Notes: generated by a model not told the origin, from the letters alone. Shown: positions 1 to 10,552, counted from the first letter of the stretch. The stretch is 64,000 nucleotides of DNA from an uncultured Pseudomonas sp. (GCF_913777995.1 NZ_CAJYVE010000039.1:1-64000); one strand, 5' to 3'. Translations and numbers: made by a program.

Positions 1-86
1 AGCGCCCTTAAGGTTCGCTCCAGACGGCTGTATGACCTGACCTTCTGCTACGAAAGCCCCGACCATGTCTTTTCCGCCTTAAAAGG
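1..86. other. Left-edge segment, unassigned
   Basis: No gene can be assigned. A forward reading frame is open from base 1 and runs into the tRNA-Lys complement, stopping at about 156. The part overlapping the tRNA is an artefact, and the 86-base remainder is too short to recognise. No clear U-run terminator is seen downstream of the leftward tRNA. Confidence 0.3.
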
Positions 87-162
87 TGGTGGGTCGTGTA
101 GGATTCGAACCTACGACCAATTGGTTAAAAGCCAACTGCTCTACCAACTGAGCTAACGACCC
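87..162 (-). tRNA. tRNA-Lys (anticodon TTT)
   Basis: The reverse strand reads as a complete 76-nt tRNA. It has a GGGTCG acceptor arm pairing with CGACCC, a D-loop with GGTAGAGC, anticodon loop CTTTTAA with anticodon TTT, a T-arm with GGTTCGAATCC, and an encoded 3' CCA. It decodes AAA/AAG lysine codons. The 60-base gap to queC holds an AT-rich inverted repeat (ATTACTGA/TCAGTAAT, about 179-200). Confidence 0.97.
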
Positions 163-222
163 GTTGGATGGCCCGTATATTACTGATTTTTCTCAGTAAT
201 TCAACACCTTCCTGAAAAAAAA

Positions 223-897
223 TTAAAAATATCGCGTCGGGTCGGCGACACCAGCGGCGGCAAAGCCTTCTGCGCGCAGGCGGCAGCTGTCGCATTTGCC
301 GCAGGCACGGCCTTGATCGTCGGCTTGGTAGCACGATACTGTCAGCGAGTAATCCACGCCCAGCTGTACACCGGCCTTGATGATGTCGGCCTTGCTGAGG
401 TTCTGCAGCGGCGCACGGATCTTGAAGCCCTGCCCTTCCACGCCAGCCTTGGTGGCCAGGTTGGCCAGACGCTCGAAGGCCTCGACGAACTCGGGACGGC
501 AGTCTGGGTAGCCGGAGTAGTCCACGGCGTTGACGCCGATGAAGATGTCCTGGGCCTGCAGGACTTCGGCCCAACCCAGGGCCAGGGACAGGAACACGGT
601 GTTGCGCGCCGGCACGTAGGTCACCGGAATGCCCTCGGTGGGCGCCTCGGGTACGTCGATGGTGCTGTCGGTAAGAGCCGAGCCGCCCATGCCGTCGAGG
701 TTCAAGCCGATGACCTTGTGGTCGGCAGCACCCAGGTTGCGTGCCACCTGTGCGGCAGCGTTGAGCTCCGCGCGGTGACGCTGGCCGTAGTCGAAGCTCA
801 TGGTGTAGCAGGTATAGCCTTCGGCCTGGGCCATGGCCACGACCGTGGCGGAATCCAGGCCACCGGACAGCAGGATGACGGCTTTCTTGTCGCTCAT
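223..897 (-). CDS. queC: 7-cyano-7-deazaguanine synthase QueC
   Basis: QueC converts 7-carboxy-7-deazaguanine to preQ0 with ATP and ammonia, in the cytoplasmic pathway to queuosine at tRNA position 34. The 224-residue protein has the PP-loop SGGLDS at residues 11-16 near the N-terminus and four zinc-ligand cysteines at 189, 199, 202 and 205 (CGKCDSC cluster). Length is normal. An AGGAGAG ribosome site precedes the ATG. It lies 13 bases downstream of queE, which makes the substrate, so the two form an operon. Confidence 0.97.
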   Translation of the reverse strand: MSDKKAVILLSGGLDSATVVAMAQAEGYTCYTMSFDYGQRHRAELNAAAQVARNLGAADHKVIGLNLDGMGGSALTDSTIDVPEAPTEGIPVTYVPARNTVFLSLALGWAEVLQAQDIFIGVNAVDYSGYPDCRPEFVEAFERLANLATKAGVEGQGFKIRAPLQNLSKADIIKAGVQLGVDYSLTVSCYQADDQGRACGKCDSCRLRAEGFAAAGVADPTRYF

Positions 898-910
898 GAT
901 TTCTCTCCTC

Positions 911-1558
911 TCAGCGCCCTGGTTCGTCGTTCCAGAGCAGCTTGTGCAATTGCATCTGGAACCGCACCGGCAGGTTGTCTGCCACGATCCAGTCGGACAG
1001 GTCGCTGGCTTTCAGTTCATGATGGCTCGCCGAAAACAGCACTTCACCGGCGCGCTGATCCAGCTGGTACTGGATCAGCTTGGACACGGCCCAGTCGTAG
1101 TCATCACGGGAGCAGATCACGAACTTCACCTGATCGTTGCGGGTCAGCAGCTCAATGTTCTCGTAGCGGTTGCGCGCCACTTCCTTGGAGCCCGGCGTCT
1201 TGAGGTCCACGACCCGACTGACCCGCGTGTCGACCGCCGAGATGTCCAGCGCCCCACTGGTTTCCAGCGAAACCTCATAGCCAGCGTCACACAGGCGCTG
1301 CAGCAAGGGAATGGCGTTGGGCTGGGCCAGCGGCTCGCCACCGGTGACGCATACATAACGAGGCCGCCAGCTGGCGACTTTCTCGACGATGGCGTCCAGG
1401 GTCATGAGCGTGCCGCCACTGAACGCATAGGCGCTGTCGCAGTATTGGCACCTGAGAGGGCAGCCAGTGAGCCGCACGAATACCGTGGGCAGGCCGGCCG
1501 TTCGGGTTTCACCCTGCAGCGAGTGAAAGATTTCGGTGATGCGTAATGTGTCTTGCAT
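911..1558 (-). CDS. queE: 7-carboxy-7-deazaguanine synthase QueE (radical SAM)
   Basis: This radical SAM enzyme contracts the pterin ring of 6-carboxytetrahydropterin to 7-carboxy-7-deazaguanine, the step before QueC. The 215-residue protein has the 4Fe-4S motif C33-x3-C37-x2-C40, preceded by the substrate-contact SLQGE (13-17); the VTGGEP stretch further on fits the SAM-binding region. The ATG at 1558 ([11 protein letters not shown]) was preferred to an in-frame GTG three codons upstream because it matches the family start. No good SD is seen, so the start is less certain than the gene. Confidence 0.95.
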   Translation of the reverse strand: MQDTLRITEIFHSLQGETRTAGLPTVFVRLTGCPLRCQYCDSAYAFSGGTLMTLDAIVEKVASWRPRYVCVTGGEPLAQPNAIPLLQRLCDAGYEVSLETSGALDISAVDTRVSRVVDLKTPGSKEVARNRYENIELLTRNDQVKFVICSRDDYDWAVSKLIQYQLDQRAGEVLFSASHHELKASDLSDWIVADNLPVRFQMQLHKLLWNDEPGR

Positions 1559-1684
1559 GGGGGCCACGGGCGTAACAGCTAAACAGGCCGTCCGCCTCCG
1601 TCAGGCACTTCAAGGCACCCGCGAGCGCGCGATGCAATGAAGCGAAATCAATGTTGACCGATATTTCGGGTGGGCGATTCTAAC

Positions 1685-1713
1685 GAAAAAAGCCGCGACA
1701 GGCGCGGCTTTCT
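1685..1713 (-). terminator. Rho-independent terminator of the Tol-Pal operon
   Basis: On the minus strand, GCCGCG-CCTGT-CGCGGC is followed by a run of six T. It sits between the cpoB stop and the queE start, so queE-queC is probably a separate transcription unit or depends on read-through. Confidence 0.8.
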
Positions 1714-1735
1714 CGAACAGGCAACGGTCGCGACT

Positions 1736-2545
1736 TCAGAGACGCTGAAGATCGCGCTGGGCCAACTGGGCAGCAGAGGTGTTCGGGTACTGCGACACGA
1801 CCTGCTGGAGGATACCTTTGACCTTGTCGGTATGACCCAGACGGCGCTCCACATCGGCCAGCTTGTACAGCGAATCCGGCACCTTGGCGTGCTTCGGATA
1901 CAGCTGGCTGACCTTGGCGAAGGCCTGGCCGGCGCCCTGGAGGTCGCCTTTGGCCAGGTTCACTTCACCCAGCCAGTACTGGGCATTGCCCGCATAACTG
2001 CTGTTGGGATACTTGCGCAGGAAAGCGGCAAAGGCCTGACTGGCCTTGTCGAAATCCTTGGCTTTCACCAGGTCGAAGGCTGCTTCGTAATAAAGCTTTT
2101 CCTTCGCCGGATCGGCAGGTTCGGTACCGGCTGCTGGAGCCTGGCTGGTCGAAGCCGAGGGTGCACTGCCGGCATCGCTTGGAGCGTTGCCAGCAGGAGC
2201 GGAATTGTTGTTCGCAGCGGCTGCACCACTGACGATACGTTGGTCGAGGTCCTGATAACGCTCCAGAGCTTCCTGCTTCATGCGCTGGATATCGTTCTGC
2301 TGGACTTCGAGCATGCCACGCAGACGGGAGATTTCTTCCTGCATCTGCTGCAGCTGCATGAACAGCTGACCCTGTGCCGAGGGCTGGGCCGTAGCCCCTC
2401 CCCCGGCATAGGCGCCGGACGTGCCATAACCCGATGGCGGATAACTGCTACCAGAGCCGGTATTGTCACCGACCACAGGAACCGCACCCCACGCAGTGAG
2501 CGGCAGGGCGAGGGCCAAAACGGTTAGAGCACGGCGGCACGTCAT
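1736..2545 (-). CDS. cpoB: Tol-Pal accessory protein CpoB (YbgF)
   Basis: Periplasmic protein that links the Tol machine to PBP1B-dependent septal peptidoglycan synthesis in E. coli; the role here is by homology. The 269-residue protein has a signal peptide (about 1-20, ending near AWGA), an N-terminal trimerising coiled coil (QLFMQLQQMQEEISRLRG region), a Ser/Ala/Pro-rich linker, and three tandem TPR units in the C-terminal 130 residues. It begins six bases after the oprL stop and is the last gene of the operon, followed by a terminator. Confidence 0.95.
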   Translation of the reverse strand: MTCRRALTVLALALPLTAWGAVPVVGDNTGSGSSYPPSGYGTSGAYAGGGATAQPSAQGQLFMQLQQMQEEISRLRGMLEVQQNDIQRMKQEALERYQDLDQRIVSGAAAANNNSAPAGNAPSDAGSAPSASTSQAPAAGTEPADPAKEKLYYEAAFDLVKAKDFDKASQAFAAFLRKYPNSSYAGNAQYWLGEVNLAKGDLQGAGQAFAKVSQLYPKHAKVPDSLYKLADVERRLGHTDKVKGILQQVVSQYPNTSAAQLAQRDLQRL

Positions 2546-2551
2546 ATCGAA

Positions 2552-3052
2552 TTACTTACGCAGTTCGACGCGACGGTTCTGAGCCCAGGACTGCTCGTCG
2601 TTGCCGGTAGCAACTGGACGCTCTTCGCCGTAGGAAACGACTTCCAGCTGAGCTGGGGAAACGCCCTGCAGAACCAGGTAACGCTGAACGGCTTTCGCAC
2701 GACGCTCGCCCAGAGCCAGGTTGTATTCACGAGTACCGCGCTCGTCGGTGTTGCCTTCCAGAACGACGCGAGCGCCGTTGGCTTTCAGGTCCTTGGCGTG
2801 AACGTCCAGAGCGCGCATGGCTTCTGGCTTCAGGTCCGAGCTGTCGTATTCGAAGTAGAAGGTGGTGATTGCGCGCAGAGCAGCTTCTTCGCTCAGGCTG
2901 CCGTCAACAGCACCAGTGTTGGCGCCGTAGCCAGCGTTAGGGTCGACTGCACCACCAGCACCGGCGTTGTCGCCGCCTTTGGAGGAGCAACCTACTGCTA
3001 CAGCCATGGCCAGAGCCAGCGCAGCAAACTTACCAAACTTCAGCATTTCCAT
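2552..3052 (-). CDS. oprL: Peptidoglycan-associated lipoprotein OprL/Pal
   Basis: Outer-membrane lipoprotein that binds peptidoglycan and is pulled by the Tol complex during constriction. The 166-residue protein has a lipoprotein signal with acylated Cys22 (AVAVGC) and a C-terminal OmpA-like domain containing the DERGTREYN-type peptidoglycan-binding motif. The ATG at 3052 was chosen because AGGAG stands eight bases upstream; a longer in-frame start lacks support. It follows tolB after 55 bases. Confidence 0.97.
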   Translation of the reverse strand: MEMLKFGKFAALALAMAVAVGCSSKGGDNAGAGGAVDPNAGYGANTGAVDGSLSEEAALRAITTFYFEYDSSDLKPEAMRALDVHAKDLKANGARVVLEGNTDERGTREYNLALGERRAKAVQRYLVLQGVSPAQLEVVSYGEERPVATGNDEQSWAQNRRVELRK

Positions 3053-3107
3053 CTTGAAACTCCTAATGAACCCCAGTGTGTTAAGCAAAAACTTGTGTTG
3101 CGCCGCG

Positions 3108-4409
3108 TCAGTTCAGGTAAGGGGACCAGGACGGTTCTCTGACTTCGCCTTGAGCGGTAGGAAGCGGGAGCCTCACGCGTCCGTTAATGGACACGAGCAT
3201 CAAGACTCCCCGGCCCTGCTGGCGGGTGGCGTAGATTACCATGGTGCCGTTGGGCGCAACAGTAGGTGACTCATCAAGGTTGCTATCCGTGAGAATTTTT
3301 ACACTTCCACGGGCCAGATCCTGCGCAGCGACCTTGAAGTTGGTGAAACCATCCTGACGGTGAATCATGACCAGGGTCTTTTCATCGGCCGACAGTTTCG
3401 GGTTGGCATTATAGTTACCCACGAAGGTTACGCGCTGTGCGCCGCCGCCACCGATGCTGGTCTTGTAGATCTGTGGCTTGCCGCCACGGTCGGAGGTGAA
3501 GTAGATGGTCGAACCATCACGACCGAAGAACGGCTCGGTGTCGATCGACGGATCGTTGGTCACGCGAGTCAACTGACGGCTGGCCATGTCGATCACGTAG
3601 ATCTCCGGGTTGCCATCCTTGGAGAGCACGAACGCCAGTTTGTTGCCATCGGGCGACCAGGCCGGCGCACCGTTGAGGCCTTCGAAGTTGGTGATCTGCT
3701 CACGACGACCGGTATCAATGTGCTGAACGAAGATACGCGGACGTTTCTGCTCGAACGAGACATAGGCGATGCGCTTGCCATCCGGCGCGAAGCGCGGCGA
3801 CAGGATCGGCTCACGCGACTGCAGCAGGGTCACCGCACGGGCACCGTCGTAGTCCGAACGCTGCAGGGTGTAGCGAGTGTTGTTTTCCGAGAAACGCTCG
3901 GCAGTTACATAAAGGATACGGGTAGAGAACGCGCCCTTGATGCCGGTGAGCTTTTCGAACGACTGGTCGGAAATATAGTGCGCCATGTCACGCAGCTGGT
4001 CGGTGGTACCCGACACGTTCCCGGTCAGCACCTGCTGCTCGGTGGCTACGTTGAACAATGCGTAGGACACCTGCAGACGACCACCGGACGGCACGATGTT
4101 GCCGACCATGACGTACTGTGCACCCAGCGCTTTCCAGTCACGGAAGATGACTTCGCTGGCCTGGGCAGGCTGGCTGATCATGTTCTGCCGTGGAATCGGC
4201 GAGTAGTAGCCCGAGTTGCGCAGGTCATTGCCGATGATCTCGGCCATGTCGTCCGGCAGGACGTTACCGCCCTGCCAGCCGAATGGAACCACAGCGATCG
4301 GCGTGGCACGGTCACTGCCGCTGGTGACCAGAATGTTCTTTTCTTCCGCTACGGCCAGTCCTGCCGCGCAGCAAAGAACCAAAAGCAGTCCTCGAAGAAG
4401 GTTAATCAC
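3108..4409 (-). CDS. tolB: Tol-Pal translocation protein TolB
   Basis: Periplasmic beta-propeller that binds Pal and TolA. The 433-residue protein has a cleavable signal peptide of about 21 residues, an N-terminal domain (about 22-170), and C-terminal WD40-like repeats with recurring [15 protein letters not shown]-type and [12 protein letters not shown]-type blades. Translation starts at GTG, whose GTGA overlaps the tolA stop by four bases, so the two are probably translationally coupled. Confidence 0.97.
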   Translation of the reverse strand: MINLLRGLLLVLCCAAGLAVAEEKNILVTSGSDRATPIAVVPFGWQGGNVLPDDMAEIIGNDLRNSGYYSPIPRQNMISQPAQASEVIFRDWKALGAQYVMVGNIVPSGGRLQVSYALFNVATEQQVLTGNVSGTTDQLRDMAHYISDQSFEKLTGIKGAFSTRILYVTAERFSENNTRYTLQRSDYDGARAVTLLQSREPILSPRFAPDGKRIAYVSFEQKRPRIFVQHIDTGRREQITNFEGLNGAPAWSPDGNKLAFVLSKDGNPEIYVIDMASRQLTRVTNDPSIDTEPFFGRDGSTIYFTSDRGGKPQIYKTSIGGGGAQRVTFVGNYNANPKLSADEKTLVMIHRQDGFTNFKVAAQDLARGSVKILTDSNLDESPTVAPNGTMVIYATRQQGRGVLMLVSINGRVRLPLPTAQGEVREPSWSPYLN

Positions 4410-5482
4410 AAGGCTAGATCCTCTGGTGTGAATGTCATCTTGAATGAACGATAGGGTGCGAACTCAGCCGGCTTCAGACCCTGCATTTCTGTCAAACGCC
4501 CAATATTCTTGACCGCTGCGACTGCAGAGCTGTCGAACGGACCGTCTCCGCTGGACTTGGCGACGGTTACCGAAGTCACCGTACCGTCCGGCAGCATGCC
4601 GATCTGCAGAACCACAGCCATGCCTTTGCGAGCCGATGGCGGACGCGCCCAGCCTTCCGAAGCACGCATGCGAATCAGGTCGTCGAAGCTGCCCGCCACC
4701 TGGTCCCCCACCTCGTCGGCCAGGGTCTGCTGACGCTCGGTCTTGTCCGAAAGCAAGTCGGCCAATGCCTGCGCCTTCTTGTCCTCGGCGGCCTTGCGCG
4801 CCGCTTCCTGAGCCTTCTTCGCCGCAGCGTCCGCAGCCGCCTTCTTCTTGGCGTCTTCGGCGGCTTTTTTCTTGGCGTCCTCGGCGGCCTTTTTCTTGGC
4901 CTCGTCGGCTGCCTTTTTCTTGGCTTCCTCGGCGGCGGCCTTCTTGGCGTCTTCCTCGGCTTTTTTCTTGGCTTCTTCTTCGGCCTTCTTCTTGGCTATA
5001 TCAGCCAATTGTTTCTCTTCGGCCTTTTTCGCCTCAGCCGCCTTTTTGGCTTCATCGGCCGCCTTGCGGGCCTCTTCGGCTTTCTGTTCGGCAGCTTTCT
5101 GCTCGGCAGCCTTCTTGGCCTCTTCGGCAGCCTTCTGTTCCTGGGCCTTTTGAGCTTCTTCGGCTTTCTTTTGTTCCGCCGCCTTTACAGCTTCCTGCTT
5201 CTGCTGCTCGATCTTTTTCTGTTCCAGCTGCTCGGTCTCGGTCTGCCGTGCAGCGTTCTTCTTCGCCTCGCCAGCGATCTTCTGGTTGGTCTGGGTAGTG
5301 GCCTGGCTCTTGGACTTGAGCTGGTACAGCGTAGCCTGAACGACAGGCTTCGCCTCCGGCAGCTCAGGTGTCATGGCGAAACTGACAAAGAGCATGCCGA
5401 AGATCAGGATGTGCAGGGCAACTGCCCAGACACTGGGCCAGAAGTAGCTTTCCGAGGCGGATGGCTCTCGAATTGGCTGCAT
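4406..5482 (-). CDS. tolA: Tol-Pal inner-membrane protein TolA
   Basis: Inner-membrane protein that spans the periplasm and transmits energy from TolQR to Pal. The 358-residue protein has one N-terminal membrane helix (about 15-37, with His24), a long Ala/Lys/Glu helical domain (about 60-245) of near-identical KKKAAEDA-type repeats, and a globular TolA C-terminal domain (about 250-358) with the TonB-like [15 protein letters not shown] region. Its ATG shares one base with the tolR stop. The low-complexity middle gives long open frames on the opposite strand that are not genes. Confidence 0.96.
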   Translation of the reverse strand: MQPIREPSASESYFWPSVWAVALHILIFGMLFVSFAMTPELPEAKPVVQATLYQLKSKSQATTQTNQKIAGEAKKNAARQTETEQLEQKKIEQQKQEAVKAAEQKKAEEAQKAQEQKAAEEAKKAAEQKAAEQKAEEARKAADEAKKAAEAKKAEEKQLADIAKKKAEEEAKKKAEEDAKKAAAEEAKKKAADEAKKKAAEDAKKKAAEDAKKKAAADAAAKKAQEAARKAAEDKKAQALADLLSDKTERQQTLADEVGDQVAGSFDDLIRMRASEGWARPPSARKGMAVVLQIGMLPDGTVTSVTVAKSSGDGPFDSSAVAAVKNIGRLTEMQGLKPAEFAPYRSFKMTFTPEDLAL

Positions 5483-5946
5483 CAGGGTGCCTCGGTAATC
5501 AGGCCGACGTTGGCGATACCCGCTTTCTGCAGGCCGCCCATGGTGACCATGACCGATCCATAGTCGACAGCCTTGTCACCGCGGATGAACACCTGGGTCT
5601 GCTTGCCAGCATCACGCCCGGCCGCGACGATCTTGGTCACGGCACTGGTCAGTTGCGGCAAGGTCATCGCCTTGTCCATCTGCTTGTCGGTATCGACTTC
5701 GCTGCCAAGGTTCCAGTAATAGGTCTTGTCGGCCTTGATCGAAATGGTCAGGACCTGGTTGTTGTTGTCCTGCGGCAGGGCCTCACTGGAGACCTTGGGC
5801 AGATCGACCTTCACACCCTGGTTGATCATGGGAGCCGTGACCATGAAGATGACCAGCAGTACCAACATCACGTCGATGTAGGGCACCACGTTCATTTCGG
5901 CGACCGGCCGGCGTTTGTTGCGACGATCTCGAGCGATCAAAGCCAT
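5482..5946 (-). CDS. tolR: Tol-Pal energising protein TolR
   Basis: ExbD/TolR-family subunit which, with TolQ, forms the proton-driven motor. The 154-residue protein has a single membrane helix (about 23-42) carrying the essential Asp25 (PYIDVMLVLL), then a periplasmic domain. Its length is close to the family norm. It starts 14 bases after tolQ and overlaps tolA by one base. Confidence 0.97.
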   Translation of the reverse strand: MALIARDRRNKRRPVAEMNVVPYIDVMLVLLVIFMVTAPMINQGVKVDLPKVSSEALPQDNNNQVLTISIKADKTYYWNLGSEVDTDKQMDKAMTLPQLTSAVTKIVAAGRDAGKQTQVFIRGDKAVDYGSVMVTMGGLQKAGIANVGLITEAP

Positions 5947-5960
5947 GGGGAATTACCTGC

Positions 5961-6659
5961 TCAGTCTTCGCTGGTGTGCACTTTACGGTGCAGGATGGCC
6001 TGGAACTCGTCGGCGAAGGTGTAGTAGCGGCCGATCAGAGTCTCGGTGCGCGCAGCGAAACGGTTGTAGGCCATTACGGCCGGGATCGCGGCGAACAGGC
6101 CGATGGCCGTGGCGATCAGAGCCTCGGCGATACCCGGTGCAACGGTGGCCAGGGTGGCCTGTTGCGCGGTGGCCAGGCCACGGAAGGAGTTCATGATGCC
6201 CCATACGGTACCGAACAGGCCGACGTAGGGACTGGTGGAGCCGACGGTTGCCAGGAATGGCAGGCCGGTTTCCAGCTTCTCTTCCTCGCGGGAGATGGCC
6301 ACGCGCATGGCACGCGCCACACCTTCCATGACCGCGTCAGGGTCGACCCCGGGCTGCTGGCGCAGGCGGGAGAATTCCTTGAAGCCGGCACGGAAGATCT
6401 GCTCCACGCCCGAATCCGGGTCCGGATTGCTGCCGGCCTGGCGGTAGAGCTTGGAGAGATCGATACCCGACCAGAAACGCTCCTCGAAGCTGTCCAGGGC
6501 ACGACGGCCCGCGCGAATCATGTTGCTACGCTGGAAAATCATGACCCACGAGGCGATCGAGGCCGCCACCAGGCTCAGCATCACCAACTGCACGACGATG
6601 CTGGCATTGCTGACCAAACTCCACATGGAGGTATGGTCGACGACGTTAGCAGCTTCCAC
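5961..6659 (-). CDS. tolQ: Tol-Pal proton-channel protein TolQ
   Basis: MotA/TolQ/ExbB-family channel subunit. The 232-residue protein has three membrane helices (about 18-40, 135-155, 170-195). The conserved cytoplasmic loop and the [13 protein letters not shown] motif in the second helix are clear. Its start lies inside the last 14 bases of ybgC, so the two are translationally linked. Confidence 0.97.
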   Translation of the reverse strand: MEAANVVDHTSMWSLVSNASIVVQLVMLSLVAASIASWVMIFQRSNMIRAGRRALDSFEERFWSGIDLSKLYRQAGSNPDPDSGVEQIFRAGFKEFSRLRQQPGVDPDAVMEGVARAMRVAISREEEKLETGLPFLATVGSTSPYVGLFGTVWGIMNSFRGLATAQQATLATVAPGIAEALIATAIGLFAAIPAVMAYNRFAARTETLIGRYYTFADEFQAILHRKVHTSED

Positions 6660-7125
6660 GTTCTATCTCCTGCTCTGAATCTGAATGTTGGCCCGTGCCA
6701 CACGACTGCTCGGCGAACGCGGTTCGCAGCGCTTCGGGTATGGCGCGGGGTCTGAAACTGTCGGCGCTGACACACGCCACCAGGAACTGCCCTTCGCAGA
6801 GCAGCGTCGCATCGGCGACCCGGGTCACCTGCTGACGAAAGCGCAGGCTGGCACGGTTCAATTCGATGACTTGCGCACTGATCGACAGTTCGTCGTCCAG
6901 GCGCGCGGGTTTGTGGTAACGCGCTTCACTGGAATGCACGACGAACAACAGGTTCTCATCGGCCAGCGTGGACTGGTTGAACCCCAGTTGCCGCAGCTGT
7001 TCGGTGCGAGCCCGCTCCATGAATTTCAGGTAATTGACGTAATAGACGACGCCGCCGGCATCGGTGTCTTCGTAATAGACGCGACAGCGATGGGCGAACG
7101 CCTGAACCCCGTTTTGCGCGCGCAT
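6646..7125 (-). CDS. ybgC: Tol-Pal-associated acyl-CoA thioesterase YbgC
   Basis: Hot-dog-fold thioesterase, first gene of the Tol-Pal cluster. The 159-residue protein has the diagnostic [12 protein letters not shown] motif near residues 17-28, with the catalytic Asp region, and a typical MERAR helix at 36-40. Its substrate in pseudomonads is not established. It is separated from ruvB by 136 bases, where the operon promoter is expected; the SD before the ATG is weak. Confidence 0.94.
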   Translation of the reverse strand: MRAQNGVQAFAHRCRVYYEDTDAGGVVYYVNYLKFMERARTEQLRQLGFNQSTLADENLLFVVHSSEARYHKPARLDDELSISAQVIELNRASLRFRQQVTRVADATLLCEGQFLVACVSADSFRPRAIPEALRTAFAEQSCGTGQHSDSEQEIERGSC

Positions 7126-7261
7126 ACTCTAGTGCTTACTCCTCGGGTTGCCAATCGGGTGAGGCAACTGTTTTTCAAGGTTTTTCCTGTCGCCCCCGGC
7201 CTTTTCGACGCCAGGGCCATTCCGGCCCACCCTTGCAGGGGCGGCGCCGGCCAGGCACTCA

Positions 7262-8320
7262 TTAGTCGGCGCGATCATCAACAGGTTCCTCGACCGCTGG
7301 CAAATCGCCCATACGCCCGGGAAGATTCAGCCCGAAATGCAGGTAGGCATGCCGGGTGACCACTCGTCCACGCGGGGTGCGCATGATGTACCCCTGCTGG
7401 ATCAGGTAGGGTTCGAGCACGTCCTCGATGGTGTGGCGCTCCTCGCTAATTGCGGCAGCCAGGCTGTCGACACCCACGGGCCCGCCATCGAACTTTTCAA
7501 TCATGGTCAGCAGCAGGCGCCGGTCCTGATGGTCGAAGCCATGCTCGTCGACATCCAGCAGGTTGAGCGCCTTGTCCGCCGCCTGACGCGTGATGTGCCC
7601 GTTACCACGCACCTGCGCGAAGTCACGTACCCGACGCAGCAACCGGTTGGCGATCCGCGGCGTACCGCGGGCGCGCCGGGCGATCTCGAAGGCGCCCTCC
7701 GGGTCGATGGCCAGGCCCAGGATGCCAGCCGAGCGCGACACGATGGTCGACAGGTCGGCGGTGCTGTAGAACTCCAGGCGCTGCACGATGCCGAAGCGGT
7801 CACGCAGCGGATTGGTCAGCATCCCGGCGCGCGTGGTAGCGCCCACCAGGGTAAAGGGAGGCAGGTCGAGCTTGATCGAACGAGCCGCCGGCCCTTCGCC
7901 GATCATGATGTCCAACTGGAAATCCTCCATCGCCGGATACAGCACCTCTTCGACGATGGGTGAAAGACGGTGGATTTCGTCGATGAACAGGACGTCGTTG
8001 GGCTCCAGGTTGGTGAGGATGGCCGCCAGGTCACCTGGCCGCTCCAGCACCGGGCCGGAGGTACTCTTGATCGAGACGTTCATTTCCTGGGCGATGATGT
8101 TCGCCAGGGTGGTCTTGCCCAGCCCGGGCGGGCCGAAGATCAGGGTGTGGTCCAAAGATTCACTGCGCCCACGCGCCGCCTGGATGAACAGCTCCATCTG
8201 CTCGCGCACGGCCGGCTGGCCAATATAGTCGGCCAGGCTGAGCGGCCTGATGGCGCGGTCGAACTGCTCTTCTCGATCACGCCCGCTGCCGGCACTGATG
8301 AGACGGTCGGCTTCTATCAC
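7262..8320 (-). CDS. ruvB: Holliday junction branch-migration ATPase RuvB
   Basis: AAA+ hexameric motor that drives branch migration with RuvA. The 352-residue protein has Walker A GPPGLGKT (63-70), Walker B with DEIH, sensor 1 GATTRAG, and a C-terminal winged helix containing RTPRGRVVT. The start is GTG, directly abutting the ruvA TAA, with GGGGAT upstream as ribosome site. Confidence 0.97.
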   Translation of the reverse strand: MIEADRLISAGSGRDREEQFDRAIRPLSLADYIGQPAVREQMELFIQAARGRSESLDHTLIFGPPGLGKTTLANIIAQEMNVSIKSTSGPVLERPGDLAAILTNLEPNDVLFIDEIHRLSPIVEEVLYPAMEDFQLDIMIGEGPAARSIKLDLPPFTLVGATTRAGMLTNPLRDRFGIVQRLEFYSTADLSTIVSRSAGILGLAIDPEGAFEIARRARGTPRIANRLLRRVRDFAQVRGNGHITRQAADKALNLLDVDEHGFDHQDRRLLLTMIEKFDGGPVGVDSLAAAISEERHTIEDVLEPYLIQQGYIMRTPRGRVVTRHAYLHFGLNLPGRMGDLPAVEEPVDDRAD

Positions 8321-8929
8321 TTAGGCCATCCCCTTCAGGGCGCGGCGGATCAGCTCTGCACTGCTCAAGTCTTTTTCCTTGATGGCGGAGACGGCCTTGC
8401 TCGCCTCCTGAGGTTTGTAGCCCAGCGTGACCAGTGCACTGATCGCGTCGCTTTCGGCGCTGGCGACCGGCTCGATCGGGCTGGGCCCATTGGAAACCAG
8501 GGTGAAGACGCCCGGCAAGGCCTCCCAGGCCTTGAAGCGGTCCTTGAGCTCGACCAGCAGACGCTCGGCAGTTTTCTTGCCCACACCGGGAACGCGGGTC
8601 AGCGCCGAGGTGTCTTGGGCCTGCACGCAACGCACCAGCTCGTCGACCTCCAGGCCCGACATCAGCGCCAGGGCCAGCTTGGGGCCCACGCCGTTGAGAC
8701 GGATCAGCTCGCGAAACATTTCCCGATCACGTTTTTCGAAGAACCCATAGAGCAGGTGCGCATCCTCGCGCACCACCAGGTGGGTGTGCAAAGTGACCAC
8801 CTCACCGACATGTGGCAACCGGTACAGCGTGGTCATGGGCACTTCCAGCTCGTAGCCGACGCCATTGACATCCAGCACCAGGTTAGGCGGCTGCTTCTCA
8901 ACCAGAGCACCACGTAAACGTCCAATCAC
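8321..8929 (-). CDS. ruvA: Holliday junction DNA-binding protein RuvA
   Basis: Tetrameric junction-binding partner of RuvB and RuvC. The 202-residue protein has an N-terminal OB domain (MIGRLRG start), two helix-hairpin-helix motifs ([22 protein letters not shown]) and the flexible linker plus C-terminal domain III (about 150-202) that contacts RuvB. It starts with GTG preceded by AGGAT. It follows ruvC after 91 bases. Confidence 0.96.
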   Translation of the reverse strand: MIGRLRGALVEKQPPNLVLDVNGVGYELEVPMTTLYRLPHVGEVVTLHTHLVVREDAHLLYGFFEKRDREMFRELIRLNGVGPKLALALMSGLEVDELVRCVQAQDTSALTRVPGVGKKTAERLLVELKDRFKAWEALPGVFTLVSNGPSPIEPVASAESDAISALVTLGYKPQEASKAVSAIKEKDLSSAELIRRALKGMA

Positions 8930-9020
8930 CTAATCAGATCCTATATCGTCCCGCGCCCAGGCGAAAAATGGACACATTCCCAACCGCAGGCAAGTGAAAA
9001 AATGCGAGCGGATGATGCAA

Positions 9021-9545
9021 TCAGAGCCGCAACCGACCCCGACGACTGCGCGCTGCACCCAGGCCGTGAGGCACCAGACTGGAACGCGTATGCGCATGAC
9101 AAAGCGCAATGGCCAGGGCGTCCGAGGCGTCGACCTGGGGCTTGGTGGTGAGCTTGAGCAGATGCATGACCATCAGCATCACCTGTTCCTTGTTCGCCCC
9201 GCCGGTGCCGGCCACGGCCTGCTTGACCTGCGTAGCCGTATATTCGGCGATCTCCAGACTCTCCTCGGCACCCGCGACGATGGCGGCACCCCGCGCCTGC
9301 CCCAGCTTCAGCGCCGAATCAGCATTGCGCGCCATGAACACTTTCTCGATGCCCATGGTCACCGGCCCGTAGGTCTGGATCACCTCGCGTACGCCACGAA
9401 AAACGATCTGCAAACGCTCATGCAGCTCGCCGTCACCGGTACGGATACAACCGGAGGCCACGTATACGCAGCCTCGCCCCGTATCGCGAACGACGCCATA
9501 GCCGGTAATTCGCGACCCGGGGTCGATGCCTAGAATGAGAGTCAT
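9021..9545 (-). CDS. ruvC: Holliday junction resolvase RuvC
   Basis: Endonuclease that cleaves four-way junctions in the RuvABC resolvasome. The 174-residue protein begins [17 protein letters not shown] with catalytic Asp8; further acidic residues lie in [10 protein letters not shown] and in the C-terminal [13 protein letters not shown] block. An upstream in-frame extension to 9593 was rejected because the family starts at this methionine. Confidence 0.96.
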   Translation of the reverse strand: MTLILGIDPGSRITGYGVVRDTGRGCVYVASGCIRTGDGELHERLQIVFRGVREVIQTYGPVTMGIEKVFMARNADSALKLGQARGAAIVAGAEESLEIAEYTATQVKQAVAGTGGANKEQVMLMVMHLLKLTTKPQVDASDALAIALCHAHTRSSLVPHGLGAARSRRGRLRL

Positions 9546-9590
9546 AACGCCTGCCGCCCGGCCCCGCTGTCTATACCACCTGAAAACAGA

Positions 9591-9639
9591 CACCGAAGGC
9601 GCGCCGCGAAGTCGAGACTCCTGCGGCGCACCTTCGGTG
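9591..9639. repeat. Large inverted repeat between yebC and ruvC
   Basis: Two 17-base arms (9591-9607 and 9623-9639) pair with a single mismatch around a 15-base loop. The loop itself contains the palindrome AGTCGAGACT. There is no adjacent T-run, so it is not a simple intrinsic terminator. It lies in the leftward yebC-ruvC transcript. Confidence 0.6.
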
Positions 9640-9662
9640 CCCTGGCCCCGCCCAGACGTGGA

Positions 9663-10409
9663 TCAGCTCAGCTGTTCCATGACGTCTTCGGGAATTTCCG
9701 CGTTCGAATAGACGTTCTGCACGTCATCGAGGTCTTCTAGCATGTCGATAAGCTTGAGCACCTTCTGCGCACCGTCGAGGTCCAGCACCGCACTGGTGCT
9801 GGGCAATAGCACGATCTCGGCGTCGTGGCCCTGGAACCCAGCCGCCTCCAGCGCGTTGCGCACGGCATAGAAACTGGCGAAGGACGTGAACACGTCGATG
9901 GAACCGTCCGGGTTGGTCACCACATCGTCGGCGTCGGCCTCCATGGCCGCTTCCATCAGGGCATCTTCGTCGGTGCCTGCCGCGAAGCTGATCTGCCCCT
10001 TGCGATCGAACAGGTAGGCCACCGAACCGTCGGTGCCCAGGTTACCGCCACATTTGCTGAACGCATGGCGCACCGCAGCGGCGGTGCGGTTGCGGTTGTC
10101 GGTCATGGCCTCGACCATCACCGCCACGCCGCCCGGGCCGTAGCCTTCGTAGCTCAGCTCAACGACATCGTCACCGTCGGTCGCGCCCACGCCCCGGGCA
10201 ATCGCGCGGTCAATGGTGTCGCGAGTCATGTTGGCGCCCAGCGCCTTGTCCAGCGCCAGACGCAGGCGCGGGTTGGATCCGGGGTCGCCGCCGCCCTGGC
10301 GGGCTGCGACGGTCAGCTCACGAATCCACTTGGTAAAGATCTTGCCCTTCTTGGCATCCTGACGCTCTTTGCGGTGCTTGATGTTCGCCCACTTGGAATG
10401 ACCTGCCAT
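9663..10409 (-). CDS. yebC: YebC/PmpR-family transcription or translation regulator
   Basis: TACO1/YebC-family protein. Members bind DNA (PmpR represses quinolone signalling in P. aeruginosa), and recent work on the family points to a role in translation of proline-rich stretches; which applies here is not shown by sequence. The 248-residue protein has the canonical start [14 protein letters not shown] and three-domain length. A GGAG site before the ATG at 10409 fixes the start against a longer frame. Confidence 0.95.
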   Translation of the reverse strand: MAGHSKWANIKHRKERQDAKKGKIFTKWIRELTVAARQGGGDPGSNPRLRLALDKALGANMTRDTIDRAIARGVGATDGDDVVELSYEGYGPGGVAVMVEAMTDNRNRTAAAVRHAFSKCGGNLGTDGSVAYLFDRKGQISFAAGTDEDALMEAAMEADADDVVTNPDGSIDVFTSFASFYAVRNALEAAGFQGHDAEIVLLPSTSAVLDLDGAQKVLKLIDMLEDLDDVQNVYSNAEIPEDVMEQLS

Positions 10410-10440
10410 TTCTTGCTCCAGATTCTTTCGCAAATACATA

Positions 10441-10493
10441 AGGGGCTGTTGACCTTGCAACGCGACACACGCGCTGCAACGTCAACAGCCCCT
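10441..10493. repeat. Long hairpin in the aspS-yebC spacer
   Basis: AGGGGCTGTTGAC and GTCAACAGCCCCT form 13-base perfect outer arms; inner bases extend the stem to about 24 pairs with few mismatches. It is the third of three consecutive hairpins met by leftward transcription after aspS. No U-run follows. Confidence 0.65.
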
Positions 10494-10496
10494 GGT

Positions 10497-10521
10497 TTCT
10501 CGCCCGCGAAACGGGCGAGAA
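10497..10521. repeat. Second hairpin in the aspS-yebC spacer
   Basis: TTCTCGCCCG and CGGGCGAGAA are perfect 10-base arms around a five-base loop. There is no T-run on either side. Confidence 0.65.
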
Positions 10522-10552
10522 GATCGACTGCCTGATACAGGGGCGGCCTGCA

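Noticed and set aside
1-156. Rightward frame open from the left edge
   Set aside because: Most of its length crosses the tRNA-Lys complement, and the rest is too short to identify.
4636-5563. Several long rightward frames opposite tolA
   Set aside because: They are mirror translations of the Lys/Ala/Glu repeat tract, with no ribosome sites or recognisable domains.
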